Assembly: GCA_017457225.1 (NCBI GenBank)
Contig: JAFTHW010000005.1
Location: 1 to 34,756 of the forward strand
Length of the DNA stretch: 34,756 bases
Reading direction: 5' to 3'
Source: Clostridia bacterium
GTDB taxonomy: Bacteria; Bacillota; Clostridia; Christensenellales; Borkfalkiaceae
Shown here: piece after piece, positions 7,340 to 14,515 of the stretch
Position numbering within the stretch: position 1 is the first letter of the stretch
Layout: each line of letters begins with the position of its first letter
Position numbers and translations under genes: made by a program
Notes under the pieces: model-generated
Seen by the model: the letters and a program-made list of their open reading frames with translations, nothing else
Databases searched by the model: none
What the model was told of the DNA's origin: nothing

Positions 7340-7813
7340 ATGGATAAACAAAACACACAAAAATCGTATTTTAAAATCACATTTTCAAAAGCCATTATCG
7401 GTATTTGTCTCGCCATTTACGTCCTTTGCGCGGCAGGCATCGCCGCTAGTATCTACCGTATGGTCCGATTCGGAATCCACGGTTTCAACGACGTACTGAA
7501 ATACCCGTTCCTGATCGCCGTTTGCGTCTTCTGCATCGCGATCGTCACGGCGCTACTTATTAAATCTCAGTATATCGTTGACGAACAAAAACTCACGACG
7601 CAATACGGATTCATCAAAAGCTCGTTTGAAATCAAAAAACTGACCTCTCTCGTCTACGATACCGACTCCAAAAAACTGAGCGTATATATGGGCGAAGAAT
7701 TTTTCGTACTGAGTCTACCCGAAGAACAAACCAACGACTTCGTACAAGCGATACGAGCCGTCAAACCCGACGTGGAGTATAGTTTCACAGTTTCCAATAA
7801 AAAAGAATCTTAA
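7340..7813 (+). CDS. small membrane protein with bacterial PH-like domain
   Basis: A 157-residue protein with two transmembrane segments (about 15-38 and 55-74) followed by a cytosolic domain of about 75 residues. The pattern from YIVDEQKL through KLTSLVYDTDSKKLSVYMGE and FVQAIRAV resembles the bPH domain found after paired membrane helices in Firmicutes proteins. Function is unknown; such domains are thought to mediate protein interactions at the membrane. The ATG at 7340 has no Shine-Dalgarno sequence and sits 6 bp behind a TATAAT box, which marks it as leaderless. An in-frame upstream extension would include the promoter itself and was not used. It is divergent from the MATE gene, with 155 bp between them. 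Confidence 0.75.
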   Translation: MDKQNTQKSYFKITFSKAIIGICLAIYVLCAAGIAASIYRMVRFGIHGFNDVLKYPFLIAVCVFCIAIVTALLIKSQYIVDEQKLTTQYGFIKSSFEIKKLTSLVYDTDSKKLSVYMGEEFFVLSLPEEQTNDFVQAIRAVKPDVEYSFTVSNKKES

Positions 7814-7822
7814 TTAAAAAAT

Positions 7823-7856
7823 AAAAACGCGGCTATGCAGCCGCGTTTTTATATCG
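7823..7856. terminator. bidirectional terminator between the PH-domain gene and hom
   Basis: Stem ACGCGGCT with AGCCGCGT around an ATGC loop. It is flanked by five A on the left and five T on the right, so it can serve both convergent genes. Confidence 0.9.
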
Positions 7857-7862
7857 TTTTTA

Positions 7863-9155
7863 TTATTTCTCTACGCGAATCAAGGCATCCACCGTAGCCA
7901 ACTCCGTTTCGTTGATTTTAGCTACAGCGTGGTTCACCGCGCGTTCGGTCGTCTGATGCGTAATGATGATGAGAAGCACTTTCGGTTCTTCTTTATCATT
8001 CGTCTTTCCTTTTTGCACGACTTCCACGAGCGAGATCCCGTATTTTGCAAAAATACCGCTGATTTTCGCCAAAGCGCCCGCGCGATCCTCTACCGACAAC
8101 CGCAAGTAGTACGCGCTGGAGAAATCGGCAACAAACTTCACACCGCGTTCCGCCGTTTCCTTGTTTTTAAACGTGGAATATTTAATATCCGAATGAGTCG
8201 CCGCGTGAATTACGTCGCTGACCACCGCGCTCGCCGTAGGCAACGCGCCTGCGCCTCTGCCGTAGAGCATAATGTCTTCCACCGTATCCCCCGTCAAATA
8301 CACCGCGTTAAACGAGTCGTTGACCCCCGCCAAAGGATGGGAAGAGGGAATAAACGTAGGATGTACGCGCGCTTCGATCCCCTTTTCCGATTGTTTGCCG
8401 ATTGCAAGGAGTTTTAACGTATACCCCATCTCTTTACCGTACGCAATATCCTCGCCGCTAAGCCCCGTGATCCCCTCGCGGAAAATATTCATATAAGGTA
8501 CTTTTGTATGGAACGCCATCGAGGAGAGAATGGACAGTTTGTACGTGGAGTCAAACCCCTCCACGTCGTTGGTGGGATCGAATTCCGCAAACCCGAGCCG
8601 TTGCGCTTCTTTAAGCGTCTCTTCGTAGTTCGCTCCACCGTTCGACATTTTCGTTAGAATATAGTTAGTCGTGCCGTTGACAATCCCCATCATCTTTTCA
8701 ATACGGTTTGCCTGCAAACCGTCCAAAAGCGTGCGGATAATCGGTACGCCGCCTACGCAACTTGCTTCGTAATAGAGTCCGCAACCCTTGCGTTTCGCCA
8801 TATCTTCCAACTCATGCGAATATTTACAAATCAACTCCTTATTCGACGTAACAACGGTTTTTCCCTCGCGAAGCGCCGCCTGCACGAAGTTCTTCGCCGC
8901 TCCAATCCCGCCGATGGTCTCCACGACGATATCTACTTGAGGATTCGCTAAAACCTCTTCAATGCTCGTTGCTCTGCATTCTTGCGGCACACCCAGCTCG
9001 TCCATTCTTTCTTTAGAAAGATCCAATACGAGTTGTACTGTAATATCCACCTTTTGCGTTTTTAAATAAAAATCGTGATGTTCTACGAGCGTTTTATACG
9101 TTCCGCCGCCCACAACTCCGAGTCCCAAAATCGCAACTCCAACTTTTTTTACCAT
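7863..9155 (-). CDS. hom: homoserine dehydrogenase
   Basis: Reduces aspartate-4-semialdehyde to homoserine with NAD(P)H, the branch point toward Thr and Met. The 430-residue protein has an N-terminal Rossmann motif (AILGLGVVGGG), the central catalytic domain with the family signature region EFDPTNDVEGFDSTYK, and a C-terminal ACT domain (RLSVEDRAGALAKISGIF) expected to give threonine feedback control. The start at 9155 was chosen because GGAGG lies 8 nt upstream; an in-frame GTG three codons earlier overlaps that motif. It is the last gene of a minus-strand run after panT-like and coaX, 35 bp behind coaX. It ends at a bidirectional terminator. Confidence 0.97.
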   Translation of the reverse strand: MVKKVGVAILGLGVVGGGTYKTLVEHHDFYLKTQKVDITVQLVLDLSKERMDELGVPQECRATSIEEVLANPQVDIVVETIGGIGAAKNFVQAALREGKTVVTSNKELICKYSHELEDMAKRKGCGLYYEASCVGGVPIIRTLLDGLQANRIEKMMGIVNGTTNYILTKMSNGGANYEETLKEAQRLGFAEFDPTNDVEGFDSTYKLSILSSMAFHTKVPYMNIFREGITGLSGEDIAYGKEMGYTLKLLAIGKQSEKGIEARVHPTFIPSSHPLAGVNDSFNAVYLTGDTVEDIMLYGRGAGALPTASAVVSDVIHAATHSDIKYSTFKNKETAERGVKFVADFSSAYYLRLSVEDRAGALAKISGIFAKYGISLVEVVQKGKTNDKEEPKVLLIIITHQTTERAVNHAVAKINETELATVDALIRVEK

Positions 9156-9190
9156 ATTTCTCACCTCCGAACGGCGATCGCCGTTGTTTT

Positions 9191-9973
9191 TTACTCTTTC
9201 GCGTTATTTAAATCGTATAAATACTTTAATCCTTTCAACGTCAACAGCTTATCCACGACGTCGATTCCTTCGATCTCTTTGGCAATAATGGTACTGAAAC
9301 CGCCCGTCGCAATCGTCTTAACGTTCGGATTTTTCAATTCTTTCTTAATCCGCTTGACGATATATTCCACGAGTCCCGCAAACCCGAACACGATCCCCGC
9401 CTGCATATTCGTCACCGTATTTTTCGCAATAATGCTCTTCGGCGCTTCGATCTCTACTCTCGGGAGTTTTGCCGTGCCGTTGACGAGCGAATCGAGCGAA
9501 CCCTTGATTCCCGGAGCAATGACGCCGCCGATAAATTCGTTGTTTTCGCTAATGATATTAAACGTCGTCGCCGTACCGAAGTCCACGACGATTATAGGCG
9601 TTCCGTCACCGTACTCTACGATTGCCGAAACACAGTTTACGATTCGGTCCGCGCCCACTTCCCGCGCGTCGTCGCAACGGATATTCAGCCCCGATTTCAA
9701 ACCGGGCGCGATATGCAACGGCTCGATCTTCAAATACAGATCGCACATCTTATCCACGGTATAATCGAGCGAGGGTACGACGGAAGAAATGATCCCCCCC
9801 TCGATCTCTTCCACGGAGATTCCCTGCGCTGTCATCATACCCGTAAGTTGCGCGCCGTATTCATCCGAAGTCTTTTTCAAATCCGTCGCCACTCGAAAGG
9901 AAACTTTCAGTTCGTTCCCCTCATAAATGGCGTATTTAATATTCGTATTTCCGATATCTATACAAATAATCAT
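9191..9973 (-). CDS. coaX: type III pantothenate kinase
   Basis: Phosphorylates pantothenate, the first step of coenzyme A synthesis. The 260-residue length is typical. Family motifs are visible: IDIGNTN near the N-terminus (phosphate-binding loop with the catalytic Asp), DFGTATTFN, GGVIAPGIKGSLDSL and a late ATGGFS. Type III enzymes need a monovalent cation and are insensitive to CoA feedback. The gene begins 2 bp after the stop of the ECF S-component gene, a spacing that suggests translational coupling. The pairing supports pantothenate as the transported substrate. Confidence 0.97.
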   Translation of the reverse strand: MIICIDIGNTNIKYAIYEGNELKVSFRVATDLKKTSDEYGAQLTGMMTAQGISVEEIEGGIISSVVPSLDYTVDKMCDLYLKIEPLHIAPGLKSGLNIRCDDAREVGADRIVNCVSAIVEYGDGTPIIVVDFGTATTFNIISENNEFIGGVIAPGIKGSLDSLVNGTAKLPRVEIEAPKSIIAKNTVTNMQAGIVFGFAGLVEYIVKRIKKELKNPNVKTIATGGFSTIIAKEIEGIDVVDKLLTLKGLKYLYDLNNAKE

Positions 9974-9975
9974 TT

Positions 9976-10581
9976 TTATTTCCTTTTCCCTACTCTCTCT
10001 ACTACTTTTAAAAGCCTCTGCAGCGCAGGCGCAACGAGTAGATTGATTGCAAACTCTATAAAGAAATTAAAGGTGACCAACCCCACAAGGATAAATACGA
10101 GTACGTTCTGTTGCTCTCCGCTTGCTAATGCATATACGGAGTCCGTCATTCCCAAACAGCCAAGAATAAACAGCGTGGTATTGACCACGGGAACGATACC
10201 CGCCGTGGTAAAGACCGCAACGTACTCGTTCTTTTTTGAAATCAGAGAATAGAGCCATCCTGCAACGACTCCCGCGACCGTCGTTTTCAAAAGACACGTG
10301 AGTGTCGTCACTACGGGATCCCCCGACCAAATCAGAGCATAGAAAGGAACTGCGCCCATAATGACTTGGATCAAAACGACCAACCCGCAAGCGAAGCCCA
10401 AGATACCGCCTGCGATCGCGCCATAAAGAATCGCGCCCAACACGATGGGAATCAGCGTGAAGTTCAGTTGTACCGCGCCGATGGCGATCGTGCCGCCAAC
10501 CGTTTGCAAAACGATGACGAGCGCAAGCAACACGGCAAGCCCCGTGACCCGTTTTGCGGTAAAATATTCATTTTTTTTCAT
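9976..10581 (-). CDS. ECF transporter S component, probably pantothenate (PanT-like)
   Basis: A 201-residue membrane protein with about six hydrophobic segments, the size and shape of substrate-binding S components of energy-coupling-factor vitamin importers. The N-terminal helix with AVLLALVIVLQTVGG is typical. S components work with a shared EcfT and two ATPases, which are not in this window. The substrate call rests on context: it immediately precedes coaX, whose product uses pantothenate. The start at 10581 follows GGAGG at 5 nt; the frame stays open for 30 more codons upstream with no better site. Another vitamin or a biosynthetic precursor remains possible. Confidence 0.75.
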   Translation of the reverse strand: MKKNEYFTAKRVTGLAVLLALVIVLQTVGGTIAIGAVQLNFTLIPIVLGAILYGAIAGGILGFACGLVVLIQVIMGAVPFYALIWSGDPVVTTLTCLLKTTVAGVVAGWLYSLISKKNEYVAVFTTAGIVPVVNTTLFILGCLGMTDSVYALASGEQQNVLVFILVGLVTFNFFIEFAINLLVAPALQRLLKVVERVGKRK

Positions 10582-10682
10582 AAAGCCTCCATCGAGTTCT
10601 TGGTAAAGATACCCGTAGAAAAAGATAAGTATTTTCCGTTTTTGGTCAGACCGCTTCCGCGTATCCGCCACGGATTATAGAT

Positions 10683-10711
10683 ATTATACCGCATTTTTTC
10701 TTTTTTCGCAA
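10683..10711 (-). promoter_or_regulatory. promoter of the panT-coaX-hom run
   Basis: TTGCGA (10706-10711), a 17-bp spacer and TATAAT (10683-10688). The leader to the start at 10581 is about 95 nt, and I see no known riboswitch in it. Confidence 0.65.
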
Positions 10712-10885
10712 CAAAATGAAACGGGAAAACGCAATATTCTTTTTCTTCTACAAGGAATTCCCTTTTCCTCTCGCACAAATGGCTTTCCTTTCAGAATATT
10801 ATGTAATAGAAAGACAAAACCGCAGGTAATTTTCCGTTAAGGAGTCGATTTACATATCCCCTGCGGCAAAACACAGGAGGTTTTT
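10712..10885. other. intergenic stretch before the cysteine-rich gene
   Basis: This lies between the panT promoter and the plus-strand gene at 10886. It holds a 7-bp inverted pair, CCGCAGG (10820-10826) and CCTGCGG (10860-10866), enclosing 33 nt. The loop contains an AAGGAG without a nearby start codon. No confident promoter was found for the gene; TATTAT at 10797-10802 is the nearest -10-like string. Confidence 0.4.
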
Positions 10886-11098
10886 ATGAATTGTTGTTCT
10901 CAGGGCAACGTTACCCTTTGGATTCTCATTGCATTGCTTGTTTGCGGCTCGAAAGACGGATCGCTCGGTTGCGGCGTATTTAGCGGCTGCGGTTTACCCA
11001 TTATCGCTGCGTTACTCTTCTGCCTTTACAGAAACGGTACGCTCTCCGCGATCTTGACGCCCCCTTGCGGTTGTAATTGTAATTGTAACTGCTGCTAA
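10886..11098 (+). CDS. small cysteine-rich membrane protein, unknown function
   Basis: A 70-residue protein with 12 cysteines and a strong ribosome binding site (AGGAGG, 5 nt before the ATG). Two hydrophobic segments (about 10-22 and 37-48) suggest a small hairpin membrane protein. The tail is CGCNCNCNCC, and an N-terminal CC lies ahead of the first helix. Small high-cysteine membrane proteins of this kind are seen in Clostridia, but I know of no established role; metal binding or a place in a spore or envelope layer are guesses. It is followed by a bidirectional terminator and appears to be monocistronic. The codon pattern and ribosome binding site make it a real gene despite its length. Confidence 0.7.
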   Translation: MNCCSQGNVTLWILIALLVCGSKDGSLGCGVFSGCGLPIIAALLFCLYRNGTLSAILTPPCGCNCNCNCC

Positions 11099-11128
11099 TT
11101 TTTCTTCTCCTTCATTCTGCTTTTCTCT

Positions 11129-11168
11129 AAAAAAGGTGGAGTCGGTATTCCCGACTCCACCTTTTTTA
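11129..11168. terminator. bidirectional terminator
   Basis: The perfect 11-bp stem GGTGGAGTCGG with CCGACTCCACC (11135-11161) is flanked by A6 and T6. It serves the cysteine-rich gene and the convergent Nudix gene. Confidence 0.92.
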
Positions 11169-11169
11169 T

Positions 11170-11694
11170 TTACCGCAAAAAATACGCCTGTAAAGCAATG
11201 ATCGTTTTGGCGTCTTTGATCTCGCCTCTTTGTAACATTTCCCGCGCTGTTTTCACAGGAATCCATTCCACTTCTAAAAACTCGTCCTCGTCGGGATTTT
11301 GCGCTGTTTGGACCCCCTCCGTTGCGTAGTAGAGGTAAATCTTTTCGTTGGTATATCCGGGAGTAGGATACACGGTAAACAAAAGCTCTAAATTCTGGGC
11401 TCGAATCCCTGTTTCTTCTTCCAACTCCCGAACTGCCGCGTCCCTCGGGTCCTCGTTCCCGTTGAGTTTGCCTGCGGGCAACTCGTACAGTTCTTCGCCG
11501 TAAGCGTACCGATACTGTTTGACAAACAAAATATTCCCGCCTTTTACGAATAACACGCAAGAGCCGCCGCTGTGCTCGATGATTTCCCGCACGCACTCCT
11601 TGCCGCTCGGCAACAACGCGTCGTCTTTCCGAAGCGTGATCACTTTTCCCTTATATAAGTAATTTTTCCGCAGAGTCGTTTCTTTTAAACGCAT
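11170..11694 (-). CDS. Nudix hydrolase, ADP-ribose pyrophosphatase type
   Basis: Hydrolyses nucleoside diphosphate compounds, most likely ADP-ribose to AMP and ribose-5-phosphate. The 174-residue protein carries a complete Nudix box at 75-97: Gly75, Glu81, then RELEEETGI (89-97), with the Mg2+-binding glutamates present. The preceding YRYAYGEELYELPAGKL is typical of the ADP-ribose group (NudF-like). The gene has its own weak promoter and shares an intergenic region with the divergent HPr-like operon. Substrate assignment within the superfamily is by resemblance only. Confidence 0.9.
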   Translation of the reverse strand: MRLKETTLRKNYLYKGKVITLRKDDALLPSGKECVREIIEHSGGSCVLFVKGGNILFVKQYRYAYGEELYELPAGKLNGNEDPRDAAVRELEEETGIRAQNLELLFTVYPTPGYTNEKIYLYYATEGVQTAQNPDEDEFLEVEWIPVKTAREMLQRGEIKDAKTIIALQAYFLR

Positions 11695-11737
11695 ACCATC
11701 TCCTCTCTTTACAAACGAGTATTGATCTTTTTATACT

Positions 11738-11766
11738 ATTATAACATAAAAACAAAAAAATATAAA
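11738..11766 (-). promoter_or_regulatory. probable promoter of the Nudix gene
   Basis: TTTATA (11761-11766), a 17-bp spacer and TATAAT (11738-11743). It is back-to-back with the promoter of the HPr-like gene. Confidence 0.5.
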
Positions 11767-11784
11767 GATTTTCACCGAAACATC

Positions 11785-11813
11785 TTGCTTTTTGTGAAAT
11801 TTTTCGGTATAAT
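11785..11813 (+). promoter_or_regulatory. promoter of the HPr-like operon
   Basis: TTGCTT (11785-11790), a 17-bp spacer and TATAAT (11808-11813). The leader is about 25 nt and carries GGAGGT before the ATG at 11845. Confidence 0.75.
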
Positions 11814-11844
11814 AGTAACGAACACAAAATCTATGGAGGTAGTT

Positions 11845-12072
11845 ATGAAATCGATCAAAATTTCTCTTGAAATGGCACAACGCGTAAAAGAATTCGTAAA
11901 TATTACGCAGGATTATCCTTATGAAATTCTTTTAAAAAGCGGTAAATACGTCGTTGACGCAAAATCCATTCTCGGCATCTTCTCACTCGATCTGTCCCTG
12001 CCCATTACAGTAGAGGCTTACTCGGACGACTGCGACGACTTTTTGGAAAGATTAAAGAAGTTTGAAGCGTAA
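11845..12072 (+). CDS. HPr/Crh-like protein lacking the catalytic histidine
   Basis: A 75-residue protein with the HPr fold pattern. The second half, KYVVDAKSILGIFSLDL, aligns with the HPr/Crh segment KxVNAKSIMGxMSL, and Ser41 corresponds to the regulatory Ser46. The first half does not keep the phospho-acceptor site: where HPr has GLHARPA, this protein reads EMAQRV, placing Met10 at the His15 position and Gln12 at Arg17. It therefore should not carry phosphate in the sugar PTS. A regulatory role like Crh, through Ser phosphorylation and a CcpA-type partner, is possible but unproven. It leads a three-gene operon with a good ribosome binding site (GGAGG, 5 nt). Confidence 0.8.
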   Translation: MKSIKISLEMAQRVKEFVNITQDYPYEILLKSGKYVVDAKSILGIFSLDLSLPITVEAYSDDCDDFLERLKKFEA

Positions 12073-12108
12073 GTTTATTTCTTTCACTACTCACAAAGGA
12101 GCAACCCA

Positions 12109-12636
12109 ATGCAAATCCAAGGAGAGACGTCCGTCAATAAATTGATCGTGCTTTTTGTCTTTGATAAGATGGAAAGCGCTCTTTCTGAGCGCACGATTTT
12201 AGAGACGTGTACCGCCTCCAACGATTGGCTCAATTATATGGATTGCGTGGAACTCATCCCCCGCCTTTTAGAGGACGGATTCATCTGTCTGATCTCCTCT
12301 CCCGACGAAGAACCCCTTTATACGATCACTTCGGACGGAAGAGAGAGTCTGAATAACTTTTATATCAAAATTCCCAAAAGCCTTCGCGATGAAATTTCTT
12401 TGTTCATCCGAAACAACAGCGGAAAATTGCGCTCCCGTCAGGAGTGTAAATCCGACTATTATCAAAACGTTGACGGTACGTACACCGTATTTTTAAAAAT
12501 TTTAGCGCCCGGACAACCTATGCTGGAGCTCAAGTTTGTCGTTCCCGATAAAAAGACTGCGCAGAGCATTTATAAAAATTGGGAAAATAAAGCGGCGGAA
12601 TTGTATTCGGCTATCTACGAAACGTTGGTTGACTAA
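12109..12636 (+). CDS. DUF4364 family protein, winged-helix type
   Basis: A 175-residue protein matching my recollection of the DUF4364 family common in Clostridia. The N-terminal part (about 8-90) has the helix pattern of a winged-helix DNA-binding domain: NKLIVLFVFDKM, then WLNYMDCVELIPRLLEDGFI, then a wing-like YTITSDGRESL. The C-terminal part is a beta-rich domain of unknown role. It is probably a transcriptional regulator, but its target is unknown. The start follows AAAGGAG. It lies 36 bp after the HPr-like gene and 19 bp before the TSCPD gene, so the three are most likely co-transcribed. Confidence 0.8.
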   Translation: MQIQGETSVNKLIVLFVFDKMESALSERTILETCTASNDWLNYMDCVELIPRLLEDGFICLISSPDEEPLYTITSDGRESLNNFYIKIPKSLRDEISLFIRNNSGKLRSRQECKSDYYQNVDGTYTVFLKILAPGQPMLELKFVVPDKKTAQSIYKNWENKAAELYSAIYETLVD

Positions 12637-12655
12637 CGCGAAAAGAGAGGTTTAT

Positions 12656-12922
12656 ATGTTCACTTATTCTACGAAAGGCACTTGTTCCAGACAAATTTTG
12701 TTTAACGTTGACGCAGACAATAAAATGCGTGACGTACGCTTCATCGGCGGTTGCGGCGGCAATCTGCAAGGCATCGCGCGCCTTGTGGATGGAAAAGACA
12801 TTGACGAAGTCGAAGCGTTGCTCGCAGGGATTCGTTGTAGAAACAACACTTCCTGTCCCGACCAACTTTCCAAAGCCGTCACCGAATATAAAGCGCGCCA
12901 AACCGCTGGATCGGAAAAATAA
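12656..12922 (+). CDS. TSCPD domain protein (TIGR03905-like)
   Basis: An 88-residue protein with the name-giving TSCPD motif at 65-69. Four cysteines are spaced along it (Cys10, Cys33, Cys61, Cys67), plus the glycine-rich GGCGGNLQGI segment. The TSCPD domain also occurs at the end of some ribonucleotide reductases, where it is thought to bind metal; the role of the stand-alone form is not established. The start at 12656 follows GAGAGG. An open frame continues upstream over the end of the DUF4364 gene but has no ribosome binding site. It is the last gene of the operon and is followed by a strong terminator. Confidence 0.85.
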   Translation: MFTYSTKGTCSRQILFNVDADNKMRDVRFIGGCGGNLQGIARLVDGKDIDEVEALLAGIRCRNNTSCPDQLSKAVTEYKARQTAGSEK

Positions 12923-12941
12923 AGAATTTAATAAAAACTTA

Positions 12942-12975
12942 AGCCGCTCCTTTTTAGCGAAGGAGCGGCTTTTTC
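12942..12975 (+). terminator. terminator of the HPr-like/DUF4364/TSCPD operon
   Basis: Stem AGCCGCTCCTT with AAGGAGCGGCT and a 7-nt loop, followed by TTTTC. Confidence 0.9.
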
Positions 12976-12995
12976 TATATATCATTACTACCATA

Positions 12996-13030
12996 AAAAA
13001 CAGCTTATCCGAAGATAAGCTGTTTTTGTT
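12996..13030. terminator. terminator of tuf
   Basis: Stem ACAGCTTATC with GATAAGCTGT around a CGAA loop (13000-13023), with A-rich and T-rich flanks. It lies 29 bp past the tuf stop on the minus strand. Confidence 0.88.
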
Positions 13031-13051
13031 TTTCATTTGGAAAAATCTTAA

Positions 13052-14272
13052 TTATTTAAGAATTTTCGAGATAACGCCGGAACCAACCGTTCTGCCACCT
13101 TCACGGATAGCGAAACGAAGACCTTCTTCCAAAGCAACGGGCTTGATAAGAACGACTTTCATATCGATGTGGTCACCAGGCATAACCATTTCTACGCCTT
13201 CGGGAAGCTCAATAGCACCCGTAACGTCCGTCGTACGTACGAAGAACTGAGGTCTGTAGTGGTTGAAGAATGCCGTATGACGGCCACCTTCTTCTTTCGT
13301 CAAAACGTATACCTGAGCCGTGAATTCCGTACCCGTAGCAACCGTACCGGGTTTCGCGATAACTTGACCTTTCTGGATATCCGTTCTGTTGATACCACGA
13401 AGCAACGCACCAACGTTGTCACCTGCCTGAGCTTCGTCAAGGAGCTTGTGGAACATTTCAAGACCGGTAATCGTCGTCGTCAAAGGCTTTTCGATCAAAC
13501 CAACGATTTCAGCGGGTTCACCAACGTGAGCAACACCTCTTTCGATACGACCGGTAGCAACCGTACCACGGCCGGAAATGGTGAATACGTCTTCTACGGG
13601 AAGAAGGAAGGGTTTCGCATCTTCACGAGCGGGCGTAGGAATGTAGCTATCTACTGCATCCATAAGCTCAAGGATGGGAGCAACTGCGGGATCAGCCATA
13701 ATCGCGTCAGCAGCAGCGCCAGAGCTTGCAACTTCGAGAGCCTTCAATGCGGAACCGCGGATGATAGGCGTATCGTCGCCGGGGAAATCATAAGACGAAA
13801 GAAGGTCTCTGATGTCCATTTCAACGAGGTCGAGAAGTTCGGGATCGTCTACAAGGTCGGTCTTGTTCATAAATACAACGATGTAGGGAACGCCTACCTG
13901 ACGAGCGAGCAGGATGTGCTCACGGGTCTGGGGCATGGGACCGTCCGTAGCTGCGCAAACGAGGATCGCGCCGTCCATCTGTGCAGCACCGGTGATCATG
14001 TTTTTAACGTAGTCAGCGTGACCCGGGCAGTCAACGTGCGCATAGTGACGGCTATCCGTCTGATATTCAACGTGCGCGGTGTTGATTGTAATACCACGAG
14101 CTCTTTCTTCGGGCGCCTTATCGATTTCGTCATACTTCATCGCTTGCGCGCCGCCGCGTGCAGCCATAACCATCGTGATAGCTGCGGTCAAAGTCGTTTT
14201 ACCGTGGTCAACGTGGCCGATCGTACCAATGTTAACGTGGGGTTTGCTTCTGTCAAATTTAGCTTTAGCCAT
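13052..14272 (-). CDS. tuf: elongation factor Tu
   Basis: GTPase that delivers aminoacyl-tRNA to the ribosomal A site. All GTP-binding motifs are present: GHVDHGKT (19-26), DCPGH (81-85) and NKTD (136-139, where NKCD is the commoner bacterial form). The switch I region [14 protein letters not shown] is intact, and domains 2 and 3 follow. The length of 406 residues is slightly above the common 395-400. GGAGG precedes the ATG. It is downstream of fusA, as usual in the str cluster, but a good promoter in the 243-bp gap suggests it can be transcribed on its own. Confidence 0.99.
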   Translation of the reverse strand: MAKAKFDRSKPHVNIGTIGHVDHGKTTLTAAITMVMAARGGAQAMKYDEIDKAPEERARGITINTAHVEYQTDSRHYAHVDCPGHADYVKNMITGAAQMDGAILVCAATDGPMPQTREHILLARQVGVPYIVVFMNKTDLVDDPELLDLVEMDIRDLLSSYDFPGDDTPIIRGSALKALEVASSGAAADAIMADPAVAPILELMDAVDSYIPTPAREDAKPFLLPVEDVFTISGRGTVATGRIERGVAHVGEPAEIVGLIEKPLTTTITGLEMFHKLLDEAQAGDNVGALLRGINRTDIQKGQVIAKPGTVATGTEFTAQVYVLTKEEGGRHTAFFNHYRPQFFVRTTDVTGAIELPEGVEMVMPGDHIDMKVVLIKPVALEEGLRFAIREGGRTVGSGVISKILK

Positions 14273-14407
14273 AATTAAAATCCTCCGATTTTCTTATAAT
14301 TTTTTATTATTTTTAAAAATGATAACCTATCCGATTTGGACGCAGCTACCTATCATTTTTTAAAATGATAAACGATATGATACCGTTATCGATATTAGGA
14401 CAATCAT

Positions 14408-14436
14408 ATTATATCGTAAATTTTGGAAATTATCAA
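14408..14436 (-). promoter_or_regulatory. internal promoter for tuf
   Basis: TTGATA (14431-14436), a 17-bp spacer and TATAAT (14408-14413). The leader is about 130 nt and contains a hairpin of TATCATTT with AAATGATA (about 14353-14372). Nearer fusA, a CCCCGC/GCGGGG hairpin at 14485-14501 lacks a U-tract. Confidence 0.75.
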
Positions 14437-14515
14437 ATGTTTTACGGGTATTTTCGCAAAATTTTTGATAATTTTCGCTTATATCCCCGCTTTCTGCGGG
14501 GAATAAGCCGTTTTG

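Noticed and set aside
14485-14501. CCCCGC/GCGGGG hairpin after fusA as a terminator
   Set aside because: It has no T-tract on the minus strand. It may be a processing or stability element.
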